Origin: an uncultured Clostridia bacterium
GTDB taxonomy: Bacteria > Bacillota > Clostridia > Oscillospirales > CAG-382
Assembly (NCBI GenBank): GCA_905235695.1
Contig: CAJOMW010000031.1
Span: 1-10,204, forward strand
Direction: 5' to 3'
Length of the DNA stretch: 10,204 nt
The notes under the pieces are model-generated. The model was given only the letters and a program-made list of their open reading frames with translations. It did not search any database and was not told where the DNA came from. The position numbers and the translations under genes were made by a program. Below, piece after piece: positions 1-5,944 of this stretch (within the stretch, counting starts at the first letter, position 1; each line of letters opens with the position of its first letter).

Positions 1-7
1 CCTTAGA

Positions 8-37
8 TTTTACCTTCCCGCAAGAGGGAAGGTAAAA
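8..37. repeat. inverted repeat / hairpin 1
   Basis: A perfect 12-bp inverted repeat: the arm at 8-19 (TTTTACCTTCCC) pairs with 26-37 around the 6-base loop GCAAGA. AGA (5-7) and TCT (40-42) could add three pairs across a 2-base bulge. It is AT-rich at the base and GC-rich at the tip, like an intrinsic terminator, and a short T-run lies at 42-45 on the + strand. It may end a gene to the left of the window, or be one unit of the palindrome cluster that continues to 135. Confidence 0.6.
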
Positions 38-46
38 AATCTTTTG

Positions 47-72
47 GTACTTTTCTTTTTCAAGAAAAGTAC
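47..72. repeat. inverted repeat / hairpin 2
   Basis: A perfect 11-bp inverted repeat: GTACTTTTCTT at 47-57 pairs with AAGAAAAGTAC at 62-72 around a 4-base loop, TTTC on the + strand and GAAA on the minus strand. It begins 10 bases after hairpin 1. No coding frame explains it. Palindromes of this general kind are common in intergenic DNA of Clostridia. Whether this one recurs elsewhere in the genome cannot be seen here. Confidence 0.6.
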
Positions 73-79
73 GTAACAC

Positions 80-113
80 GTATCCCCAAAGTGCCGGAAG
101 GCACTTTGGATAC
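80..113. repeat. inverted repeat / hairpin 3
   Basis: A 14-bp stem made of 86-95 with 100-109 (AAAGTGCC/GGCACTTT plus two C-G pairs) and 80-83 with 110-113 (GTAT/ATAC). A 2-base CC bulge lies at 84-85 and the loop is GGAA. It is the strongest and most GC-rich of the left-end palindromes, and no T-run follows it closely on either strand. It therefore looks more like a repeat or RNA-structure element than a plain terminator. Confidence 0.6.
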
Positions 114-119
114 TATAAC

Positions 120-135
120 TGCGCTCAGAAGCGCA
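120..135. repeat. inverted repeat / hairpin 4
   Basis: A perfect 6-bp inverted repeat, TGCGCT (120-125) and AGCGCA (130-135), with loop CAGA. It sits 6 bases after hairpin 3 and just before a run of seven A (138-144). It is the fourth palindrome in about 130 bases. Confidence 0.5.
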
Positions 136-137
136 AC

Positions 138-166
138 AAAAAAAGAATATAAAAAGCGGCGCTTTT
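138..166 (-). terminator. possible terminator of the minus-strand gene
   Basis: Read on the minus strand, a short stem (AAAAGC at 166-161 with GCTTTT at 157-152, loop GCC) lies 30 bases past the stop codon of the minus-strand gene. It is followed by T-rich sequence including seven T (144-138). The stem is only 6 bp and half A-T, so termination would be weak. Placement and orientation fit the gene. Confidence 0.4.
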
Positions 167-170
167 GCCA

Positions 171-191
171 ATTCTGCATTCTGCACTTTGC
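171..191. repeat. 7-bp tandem repeat (about three units)
   Basis: Two perfect copies of ATTCTGC (171-177, 178-184) are followed by a degenerate copy ACTTTGC (185-191), and 192-198 may be a further decayed unit. The last unit runs into the stop codon of the minus-strand gene (196-198). A different 7-bp tandem repeat occurs at 2987-3000. Confidence 0.55.
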
Positions 192-195
192 ATTT

Positions 196-540
196 TTACG
201 TCAAGTGCTTTTCGTAATACATATTTACCGTTCTCTCTTTTCCGGTATCAAGATCCGTAAAAGTTATTACGCATCCGTCAAGACTCATGAACTCCCATAT
301 TTTCATCTCATCTATCTTCAGATGAAATATCGTCTTTACTCCGCAGGTCGCGCAGAGCTCGTCTCCCCTTTCGCCGACGATGTTTACGTGTCCGCCCCGT
401 CCGATTATCGTGTCCGTCCCGTCTTCCGCCTTCTCCGACACGTATTTGAACGGCATATCGTGCAGCTTGTTTGCCATTCGGCGGTTGACCGACGCTTCTC
501 CGCCCTTTTTGCCGAAAATATCTTTTATTTTGCCGAGCAT
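196..540 (-). CDS. conserved-looking hypothetical protein, 114 aa
   Basis: I do not recognise a named family. The product is small, charged and probably cytoplasmic: there is no signal peptide or membrane segment. It opens with a basic amphipathic stretch (MLGKIKDIFGKKGG) and continues with RRMANKLHDMPFKYVSE, a glycine-rich segment (GRGGHVNIVGERGDEL), one CxxC (CATC, about residues 63-66) and an acidic, aromatic C-terminal part with WEFMSLDG and ITFTDLDTG. The composition and regular hydrophobic pattern look like real protein, and the opposite-strand frames do not. The chosen start is the only in-frame ATG at this end, with a G-rich possible ribosome site (GGGGGA) 9 bases upstream. The frame stays open upstream to 649 without an ATG, GTG or TTG. 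It is transcribed divergently from purA. The C-terminal part resembles a small beta-rich domain, but no function can be given. Confidence 0.65.
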   Translation of the reverse strand: MLGKIKDIFGKKGGEASVNRRMANKLHDMPFKYVSEKAEDGTDTIIGRGGHVNIVGERGDELCATCGVKTIFHLKIDEMKIWEFMSLDGCVITFTDLDTGKERTVNMYYEKHLT

Positions 541-651
541 CTTCTCGTATCCCCCGTCCCGTTTTTGTTCACTTGTGCATATTGCACAGAAATTTACTTT
601 GATACAGCAAAAATATCTTTTGCCGAAAGAGATGAAATGTTCTCTTTCTTA

Positions 652-680
652 TTGACATTTACTTTAGTTTATTATATAAT
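652..680 (+). promoter_or_regulatory. purA promoter, perfect -35/-10 consensus
   Basis: TTGACA at 652-657 and TATAAT at 675-680 are separated by exactly 17 bases, a full match to the housekeeping (sigma-A/sigma-70) consensus. The predicted start point is near 687, giving a leader of about 65 bases before purA. A/T-rich sequence lies around it. A promoter this strong suggests that expression is limited by a repressor or the leader, not by promoter strength. Confidence 0.88.
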
Positions 681-690
681 GGATTGTGGC

Positions 691-723
691 TTTTGGTATT
701 AAGTATATGTGTATATACCAAAA
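691..723 (+). promoter_or_regulatory. dyad/hairpin in the purA leader
   Basis: A 9-bp inverted repeat, TTTTGGTAT (691-699) with ATACCAAAA (715-723), starts only a few bases after the predicted transcription start. Inside it is a second, mutually exclusive 6-bp stem, GTATAT (703-708) with ATATAC (713-718). It could be a repressor operator read as DNA or a 5' hairpin in the mRNA. It does not resemble a known purine riboswitch or T-box, and there is no T-run for attenuation. Confidence 0.5.
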
Positions 724-752
724 ACTTTCTATAAAACAAAGGGGATTTTTAT

Positions 753-2033
753 ATGTTAACAGCAATTTCCGGTATCAACTGGGGAGACGAAGGCAAGGGC
801 AGAATGGTCGACCTTCTCTCGGAAAACGCGGATATCGTTGCAAGATACCAGGGAGGAAACAACGCCGGACACACCGTCATAAACGAGTACGGCGAGTTCA
901 AGCTCAACCTCATACCTTCGGGCATTTTCAGACCGAACGTCGTCAATATCATGGGCGGCGGAATGGTCATAGACCTCGAACACCTCACCAAGGAAATGAA
1001 GAGAATTACCGACAGAGGCATAAAGATAACTCCCGAAAACCTCAAGATAAGCGACAAGGCGACGATAGTTCTCCCGTATCACGTACAGCTCGACATTCTC
1101 GAAGAGACGAGGCTCACCGAAGTGACCGGAAAGCCCTACGGCTCGACGAGGCGCGGCATAGCCCCGGTTTACAGCGACAAGTACATGAAAAAGACCGTCA
1201 GAATGAGCGATCTCTTCTTTGAGGACGATCTCAGAGAAAAGATATACGACATAGTCACCTACAAGAACCTTCTCATTAACAAGGGCTACGGAGCAGACCC
1301 CGTAGATCCCGAGGAGATTATGAATTGGCTGAAAGAATACGGCTATCCCTTCAGGGAATACGTATGCGACTGCGGAGAGTATCTCAGAAAGGCAAGCGAA
1401 GAGGGCAAGAACATCATATTTGAAGCTCAGCTAGGCGCACTCCGCGACATTGATTTCGGCATCTACCCCTACACGTCGTCCTCTTCGACAATAGCGGCTT
1501 ACGCTCCCATCGGAAGCGGAATACCGGGTATAAAGCTCGACAAGAGCATAGGCATAATGAAGGCGTATTCGACCTGCGTCGGCGCCGGCCCGTTCACGGT
1601 AAGAATGACCGGAGAAGAGGCAGAGCAGCTCAGAAAAGCAGGCAACGAATACGGTGCGGCAACAGGGCGTCCGCGTGAAGTCGGAGCGTTTGACGTCGTC
1701 GCTTCAAAGTACGGTGTTATTCTCCAGGGTGCTGATGAAGTTGCACTCACAAAGCTCGACGTGCTCTCGTATATGGATAAGATACCCGTGTGCGTCGCTT
1801 ACGACATCGACGGCGAGATAACAACTCAGTTCCCGAGCGGACTCAGACTTGACATTGCAAAGCCCGTCATCAAGTATCTCGACGGCTGGAAGTGCGACAT
1901 ATCCTCATGCAGAAAGTACGAGGATCTTCCCGAAAACGCAAAGAAGTACATTGAGTTCATATCAAAGGAAGTCGGCTGCTACATAAAGTACATTTCCGTC
2001 GGCGCAAGCAGAGACGAATACATCGAAGCGTGA
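753..2033 (+). CDS. purA: adenylosuccinate synthetase (PurA), clostridial-type variant
   Basis: PurA joins IMP and aspartate using GTP to make adenylosuccinate, the first step from IMP to AMP, in the cytoplasm. At 426 aa it has normal family length. The N-terminal loop GDEGKG (11-16) contains the catalytic Asp12, and GGNNAGH (34-40) supplies the catalytic His40. IMP-binding elements include GSTRRGIAP (130-138) and VGAGPF (276-281). The aspartate loop GAATGRPRE (301-309) keeps the two family arginines, and TKLDVL (333-338) is the guanine-recognition motif. Family-typical FEGAQG is replaced by FEAQLGALRD (223-232), and the last motif is SVGASRD, not STGPDR. As far as I recall, the QLG form also occurs in other clostridial PurA proteins. 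The start has AAAGGGGA at 738-745, 7 bases upstream. It appears to be a single-gene unit between its own promoter and terminator. Confidence 0.95.
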   Translation: MLTAISGINWGDEGKGRMVDLLSENADIVARYQGGNNAGHTVINEYGEFKLNLIPSGIFRPNVVNIMGGGMVIDLEHLTKEMKRITDRGIKITPENLKISDKATIVLPYHVQLDILEETRLTEVTGKPYGSTRRGIAPVYSDKYMKKTVRMSDLFFEDDLREKIYDIVTYKNLLINKGYGADPVDPEEIMNWLKEYGYPFREYVCDCGEYLRKASEEGKNIIFEAQLGALRDIDFGIYPYTSSSSTIAAYAPIGSGIPGIKLDKSIGIMKAYSTCVGAGPFTVRMTGEEAEQLRKAGNEYGAATGRPREVGAFDVVASKYGVILQGADEVALTKLDVLSYMDKIPVCVAYDIDGEITTQFPSGLRLDIAKPVIKYLDGWKCDISSCRKYEDLPENAKKYIEFISKEVGCYIKYISVGASRDEYIEA

Positions 2034-2071
2034 GAAACTCAAAAAACGAATAATTTGATTTTTCGACAATG

Positions 2072-2095
2072 GCGCCGGTTTTATCGGCGCTTTTT
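2072..2095 (+). terminator. intrinsic terminator after purA
   Basis: The stem GCGCCG (2072-2077) / CGGCGC (2085-2090) with loop GTTTTAT is followed at once by TTTTT (2091-2095) and more T-rich sequence to about 2105. It lies 38 bases after the purA stop. An upstream in-frame ATG at 2069 would make this hairpin part of dapF, which is a strong reason to reject that longer start. Confidence 0.85.
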
Positions 2096-2128
2096 GCCTT
2101 TTTTGTGAAACCGAAAGGAGTTGCTTTA

Positions 2129-2974
2129 ATGAAACTGAAATTTACAAAGATGCACGGCTGCGGAAACGACTACATCTACTTCAACTGCTTCGAGCAGACA
2201 ATAGAAAATCCCGAAGAGCTTGCCGTAAAGCTCTCAGACCGCCATTTCAGCATAGGCGGCGACGGTATAGTCCTTATATGCCCCTCGGACATGGCTGACG
2301 CAAAAATGAGAATGTTCAACATAGACGGAAGCGAGGGCAAAATGTGCGGCAACGCCATACGCTGCATAGGAAAATACCTGCACGACAACGGCATATCCGG
2401 CAAAAATCCGCTGAAAATCGAAACTCTTTCGGGTATAAAGACGCTCGAGCTGAATACCGATGAAAGCGACAAGGTCACGTCGGTCAGAGTGGATATGGGA
2501 AAGGCGGTGCTGAAGCCGTCCGAGATACCCGTAAAACTCGACGGAGACACGGCAATAGCAAGGCAAGTGAATATAGGCGGCTTATCTTACAAGATAACCT
2601 GCGTATCCATGGGAAATCCCCACTGTGTCGTTTTCACGGACACGGACGTAGAAGACATAGAGCTTGAAAAGATAGGACCGGTCTTTGAGAAATGCGAGCT
2701 GTTCCCGGAGCAGGTGAACACTGAGTTCATAAACGTTATCGGCAAAAACGAGCTGAAAATGCGTGTTTGGGAGCGCGGAAGCGGCGAGACTTTAGCGTGC
2801 GGAACGGGAGCCTGTGCATCGGCGGTGGCGGCGTGCCTATGCGGATATGCAGAGAAGGGCAAGGACGTAAAGGTAAGGCTCATCGGAGGAGATCTTACGA
2901 TAAACTACACGGACAAGGCCGTTTATATGACGGGAGGCGCAGAGGCTGCGTTTACCGGAGAGGTTGAAGTGTAG
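2129..2974 (+). CDS. dapF: diaminopimelate epimerase
   Basis: DapF interconverts LL- and meso-diaminopimelate without a cofactor, giving the peptidoglycan cross-link residue and the precursor of lysine. With the start at 2129 it is 281 aa, the usual length. The two catalytic cysteines are Cys73 in GKMCGNAIRC (70-79) and Cys224 in ETLACGTGACA (220-230). Substrate-binding motifs are HGCGNDYIYFN (9-19), GNPHC (162-166) and ERGSGE (215-220). The start is set by AAAGGAG at 2114-2120, 8 bases upstream. The longer frame from 2069 adds 20 residues encoded by the purA terminator and is unlikely. No clear promoter separates it from that terminator. A poor match, TTGATT (2055-2060) with TTTTAT (2079-2084), is the best I see, so expression may depend partly on read-through. 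dapL follows 92 bases later on the same strand and makes its substrate. Confidence 0.95.
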   Translation: MKLKFTKMHGCGNDYIYFNCFEQTIENPEELAVKLSDRHFSIGGDGIVLICPSDMADAKMRMFNIDGSEGKMCGNAIRCIGKYLHDNGISGKNPLKIETLSGIKTLELNTDESDKVTSVRVDMGKAVLKPSEIPVKLDGDTAIARQVNIGGLSYKITCVSMGNPHCVVFTDTDVEDIELEKIGPVFEKCELFPEQVNTEFINVIGKNELKMRVWERGSGETLACGTGACASAVAACLCGYAEKGKDVKVRLIGGDLTINYTDKAVYMTGGAEAAFTGEVEV

Positions 2975-2986
2975 ACAATAAAAGCG

Positions 2987-3000
2987 GAAAGTTGAAAGTT
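2987..3000. repeat. 7-bp tandem repeat, two units
   Basis: GAAAGTT occurs twice in direct tandem (2987-2993, 2994-3000) in the dapF-dapL spacer. It has the same unit length as the unrelated repeat at 171-191. Confidence 0.5.
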
Positions 3001-3004
3001 AAGG

Positions 3005-3027
3005 CACAAAACGCTTTGCGTCTTGTG
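3005..3027 (+). other. short hairpin in the dapF-dapL spacer
   Basis: CACAA (3005-3009) and ACGC (3011-3014) pair with GCGT (3018-3021) and TTGTG (3023-3027) around a TTT loop, with one A·C mismatch. No proper T-run follows, so it is unlikely to terminate. It might protect or separate the dapF and dapL parts of a shared mRNA. Confidence 0.35.
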
Positions 3028-3066
3028 AAAATATATGTTTTATGCTTTTGAAAGAAGGGTTACTTT

Positions 3067-4254
3067 ATGAAGATCAATGAAAACTACCTGAAGCTCAAGG
3101 AGAGCTATCTTTTCTCGGATATATCAAAGAAGGTCGGCGCATTTTCCGAAAAAAATCCGGATGCGAAAATAATAAGGCTCGGAATAGGAGACGTCACGCT
3201 TCCGCTCGTCCCGGCCGTAACAGCGGCGCTCGAAGCCGCCTCGCGCGAGATGGGGCAGAAGGAGACCTTTCACGGCTACGGTCCGGAGCAGGGCTACGGT
3301 TTTTTAAAGGATGCGATAAGGGACTACTACGGTGAAAAGGGCGTAGAGCTCAGCTCTGACGAGATATTCGTCTCCGACGGTGCAAAGAGCGATCTTGGGA
3401 ATATTCTCGACATCTTTTCAACCGACAACACCGTGCTCATACCCGATCCCGTATACCCCGTATACGTCGACACGAACACCATGGCGGGGAGAAATATAAT
3501 ATATCAGAACGCCTGCGAGGAAAACGGATTTCTCCCGATGCCCGACCGCTCGGTAAAAGCCGATATAATCTACATCTGCTCGCCGAACAATCCGACAGGC
3601 GCCGTATACGACAAGGCACAGCTCAAAGAATGGGTGGACTACGCTCTGGATTTCGGGGCAATCATCCTGTTTGATTCGGCATACGAGTCGTTCGTTCGCG
3701 AAGAGGCGCTTCCGACAAGCATATATCAGATAGAGAGCGCAAAAAAGTGTGCGATAGAGTTCTGCTCGTTCTCCAAGACGGCAGGTTTTACCGGTACGAG
3801 GTGTGGATATACGGTAGTGCCGGACGAATTGGAGTTTGACGGCGTGAAGCTCGGCAGATTATGGCTTAGGCGCCAGACGACGAAGTTCAACGGAGTTCCC
3901 TACGTCATTCAAAGAGGTGCGGCGGCGGTGTTCACCCCCGAAGGCCGTTCTCAGATAAAGGCAAACATTGACTACTATATGGAAAATGCGAAAATCGTAT
4001 CGGAAACCCTTGACAAGGTCGGTATATGGCACACGGGCGGCAAAAACTCGCCGTATATATGGCTTAAATGCCCCGGCGGAATGAAGTCGTGGGAATACTT
4101 CGACTTTCTGCTCGCCAAGGCGCACGTTGTAGGCACTCCCGGAGAGGGCTTCGGCGTGAACGGCGAGGGATTCTTCCGCCTCACCGCTTTCAACTCGAGG
4201 GAGAACGTAGAAGAAGCAGTCGACAGGATTATAAAGGCGTCCGATATGATTTAG
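3067..4254 (+). CDS. dapL: LL-diaminopimelate aminotransferase
   Basis: DapL converts tetrahydrodipicolinate directly to LL-diaminopimelate using glutamate as amino donor, bypassing the acylated intermediates of the DapD/E or acetylase routes. It is a cytoplasmic, PLP-dependent class I/II aminotransferase, and 395 aa is near the usual length of about 400-410. Family marks are IRLGIGDVTLPL (36-47), GYGPEQGY (70-77), SPNNPTG (172-178), the PLP-nitrogen Asp203 in FDSAYE, the Schiff-base Lys237 in SFSKTAGFTGTRCGY (234-248) and the carboxylate-binding Arg371 in FRLTAF. The ribosome site AGAAGGG ends 7 bases before the ATG. It lies directly downstream of dapF and is closed by a terminator, so the two probably act as one lysine/cell-wall unit. 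The dapL route is known from clostridia, chlamydiae, plants and some archaea and bacteroidetes. Confidence 0.95.
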   Translation: MKINENYLKLKESYLFSDISKKVGAFSEKNPDAKIIRLGIGDVTLPLVPAVTAALEAASREMGQKETFHGYGPEQGYGFLKDAIRDYYGEKGVELSSDEIFVSDGAKSDLGNILDIFSTDNTVLIPDPVYPVYVDTNTMAGRNIIYQNACEENGFLPMPDRSVKADIIYICSPNNPTGAVYDKAQLKEWVDYALDFGAIILFDSAYESFVREEALPTSIYQIESAKKCAIEFCSFSKTAGFTGTRCGYTVVPDELEFDGVKLGRLWLRRQTTKFNGVPYVIQRGAAAVFTPEGRSQIKANIDYYMENAKIVSETLDKVGIWHTGGKNSPYIWLKCPGGMKSWEYFDFLLAKAHVVGTPGEGFGVNGEGFFRLTAFNSRENVEEAVDRIIKASDMI

Positions 4255-4307
4255 CCAAGGGATTGCCGATTTTTCTCCTGTTTTGCTGCAAAATGTTTAT
4301 ATATGAT

Positions 4308-4336
4308 AAAAATCTCCGCCGCAAGGCGGAATTTTT
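4308..4336 (+). terminator. intrinsic terminator after dapL
   Basis: TCCGCC (4315-4320) pairs with GGCGGA (4325-4330) around a stable GCAA tetraloop. Flanking A (4308-4312) and T (4332-4336) runs extend the helix across a small internal loop. The T-run is on the + strand and lies about 55 bases past the dapL stop. It separates the dap genes from the nadK unit. The A-run upstream means it could also work weakly on the minus strand, but no gene faces it. Confidence 0.85.
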
Positions 4337-4348
4337 ATTGCCGCAGTT

Positions 4349-4368
4349 AAAAATATTTTTAAAAATAT
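4349..4368 (+). promoter_or_regulatory. A/T-tract block upstream of the nadK promoter
   Basis: A self-complementary AAAAATATTTTT (4349-4360) is followed by a further A-tract (4361-4365) and TAT, ending about 12 bases before the nadK -35 hexamer. Its position and composition fit an UP element bound by the RNA polymerase alpha subunit. The symmetry alone could be chance in such A/T-rich sequence. Confidence 0.35.
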
Positions 4369-4380
4369 GCAGTATAACTA

Positions 4381-4409
4381 TTGAATTTATGCAATTTTCG
4401 TGATACAAT
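4381..4409 (+). promoter_or_regulatory. promoter of nadK-argR-recN-tyrS
   Basis: TTGAAT (4381-4386) and TACAAT (4404-4409) are separated by 17 bases, with an extended -10 TG at 4401-4402. The predicted start is near 4416, giving a leader of about 34 bases to nadK. An imperfect 14-bp dyad (4381-4394, TTGAATTTATGCAA, 10 of 14 positions symmetric) covers the -35 box, so a repressor could act here. Confidence 0.75.
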
Positions 4410-4449
4410 ATATGCGTGTACTTATAAATAGATTTGAAAGGATATAAAT

Positions 4450-5388
4450 ATGCTGAAAATTGCAATCTCTGTAAATCCAAACAAGGACAAAGAGCTTTTC
4501 AATACGCTTAAGCTTCTCGATATTCTCGATGAATACGACTGCCGCGTATTTATGTCCGACATATTCAAAAAGCCGTACGGCGACAAGGAGCCCATATCGG
4601 ACACGATCCTTGCCGGACGGAAGATAGAGTATCTTCCCGAGTATCAGCTCTTCAAAAAGGTCAACCTATGCATAGTATTCGGCGGCGACGGCACTATCCT
4701 GAAGATAGCAAAGAAAGCGGCCTACGGCGGAGCTTACATACTCGGAGTAAATCTCGGGAGAGTGGGTTATATCGCAGAGCTCGAGACTCACGAGATGGAT
4801 CTCATAAGAAAGATATTGGACGTAGACGATATAAGCGAGGTCGAAGACATGGACGGTGTGACCGTCGACAGCCGCATGATGCTGAAAACCGAAATTGTCC
4901 GCGGCGGAAACGTCGTATACTCTGCGACGGCTCTGAATGATATCGTGATATCCAAGGGTGCCGTGTCGAGAATGGCAGGTCTAAGGCTTATATGCGACGG
5001 AAAGAGCATTTCCACCTACCGTGCCGACGGTATCATAGTCTCAACGCCTACCGGCTCCACTGCGTACTGTATGTCCGCAGGAGGTCCGATAATAGATCCG
5101 GGGCTCGAATGTATATGCGCCATTCCGGTTTGCCCGTATATGTGTGTAAACTCGGGAGCTGTCGTGTTCTCGGACAGCTCGGTAATAGAGGTTGAGTTTA
5201 CCGCCGACAAGATAAACGAGGCTTTCTGCACAGTAGACGGGAAGGGTGTAAAAACAATATACAACGGCGACATTGTGAGAATAAGCAAAGCGCCCGTCTG
5301 CACGAAGCTCATACGGCTTAAAGATGTCGATTTTTACAGCCTTCTCAACCGGAAATTCGCGGCGGCGCAGAGCAGCGGTCTTCAGTAA
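4450..5388 (+). CDS. nadK: NAD kinase
   Basis: NadK phosphorylates NAD to NADP and is the only general source of NADP in most bacteria. It is cytoplasmic. At 312 aa it is a little longer than the common 270-300. The defining nucleotide motif GGDGT (78-82) is present, followed by LGVNLGRVGYIAE (98-110), LNDIVISKG (162-170) and the NAD-binding segment DGIIVSTPTGSTAY (193-206) with SAGGPIIDP (209-217). The usual TPICPHS segment is replaced by IPVCPYMCVNSG, and the region from 221 to 232 holds four cysteines. This is a modest departure, not a sign of inactivation. AAAGGA ends 7 bases before the ATG. It is the first gene of a co-directional run with argR and recN, an arrangement common in Clostridia. 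Confidence 0.94.
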   Translation: MLKIAISVNPNKDKELFNTLKLLDILDEYDCRVFMSDIFKKPYGDKEPISDTILAGRKIEYLPEYQLFKKVNLCIVFGGDGTILKIAKKAAYGGAYILGVNLGRVGYIAELETHEMDLIRKILDVDDISEVEDMDGVTVDSRMMLKTEIVRGGNVVYSATALNDIVISKGAVSRMAGLRLICDGKSISTYRADGIIVSTPTGSTAYCMSAGGPIIDPGLECICAIPVCPYMCVNSGAVVFSDSSVIEVEFTADKINEAFCTVDGKGVKTIYNGDIVRISKAPVCTKLIRLKDVDFYSLLNRKFAAAQSSGLQ

Positions 5389-5441
5389 GCAGGATTTTTT
5401 CGCAACATTCTTAAATTTTACTATCAGGAAGGAAAGCAGTC

Positions 5442-5909
5442 ATGAAATCCAACCGACAGAAGAAAATACTTGAAATAATCGAAAGCAATGACGTTGAAAC
5501 TCAGCAGGATCTCGCAAGGCTCCTCGGAGAGGCCGGCTTTATAGCGACTCAGGCAACCGTATCAAGAGATATAAAGGAGCTGAGGCTCGTCAAGGTATCC
5601 ACCGGCGGCGGACAGGCAAAGTCAAAATACGCTTCAAATTCCGTGAGAAACGAAATTGACACGCGCTTTACGGACAAGTTCAAGGGTATCCTTTCTGAAA
5701 TGGTCATAAAGATAAGCAGTGCAGGACACATGGTGGTCCTCAAGACCTATGCCGGAATGGCACAGGCGGCGTGTGCGGCGATAGATTCGCTGGATCTTCC
5801 GGATATAGTTGGCTCTCTTGCCGGCGATGACACGATATTTATAGTAATGTCAACAGAAAGCGACGCGGCGGACTTCGTAAAGAAGCTCTCAAGGAGCATC
5901 AGCAAGTAG
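5442..5909 (+). CDS. argR: arginine repressor (ArgR/AhrC)
   Basis: ArgR is an arginine-sensing hexameric DNA-binding protein that represses arginine synthesis genes and, in Firmicutes, activates catabolic ones. At 155 aa it has typical length. The N-terminal winged helix-turn-helix (about 1-65) includes the recognition-helix signature ATQATVSRDIKEL (35-47). The C-terminal oligomerisation and arginine-binding domain contains GMAQAACAAID (105-115) and GSLAGDDTIFI (124-134), whose adjacent aspartates contact arginine in the family. A purine-rich ribosome site (AGGAAGGAAAG, 5426-5436) precedes the ATG. The gene lies 53 bases after nadK and 35 before recN, with no terminator on either side, so it should share the nadK promoter. 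No arginine gene occurs in the window, so its targets are elsewhere. Confidence 0.95.
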   Translation: MKSNRQKKILEIIESNDVETQQDLARLLGEAGFIATQATVSRDIKELRLVKVSTGGGQAKSKYASNSVRNEIDTRFTDKFKGILSEMVIKISSAGHMVVLKTYAGMAQAACAAIDSLDLPDIVGSLAGDDTIFIVMSTESDAADFVKKLSRSISK

Positions 5910-5944
5910 AGACAGATTCGCACGGCGGGACGGGAGATGAGTGA

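Noticed and set aside
91..702. A 203-codon open frame on the plus strand across the left end
   Set aside because: It runs through hairpins 3 and 4, the heptamer repeat and the purA promoter. Its translation has no family features, while the minus-strand frame inside it does.
541..752. Riboswitch or T-box in the purA upstream spacer
   Set aside because: The predicted leader is only about 65 bases, and I see no purine-riboswitch core, T-box sequence or attenuator T-run, only a simple dyad.
2069..2128. Longer dapF start adding 20 residues
   Set aside because: The added codons consist of the purA terminator and its T-tract. The ATG at 2129 has a good ribosome site and gives the standard DapF N-terminus.
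3017..3046. Possible promoter TTGCGT-18-TATGCT before dapL
   Set aside because: Both hexamers are weak, the -35 overlaps the spacer hairpin, and the start point would fall almost on the ribosome site.
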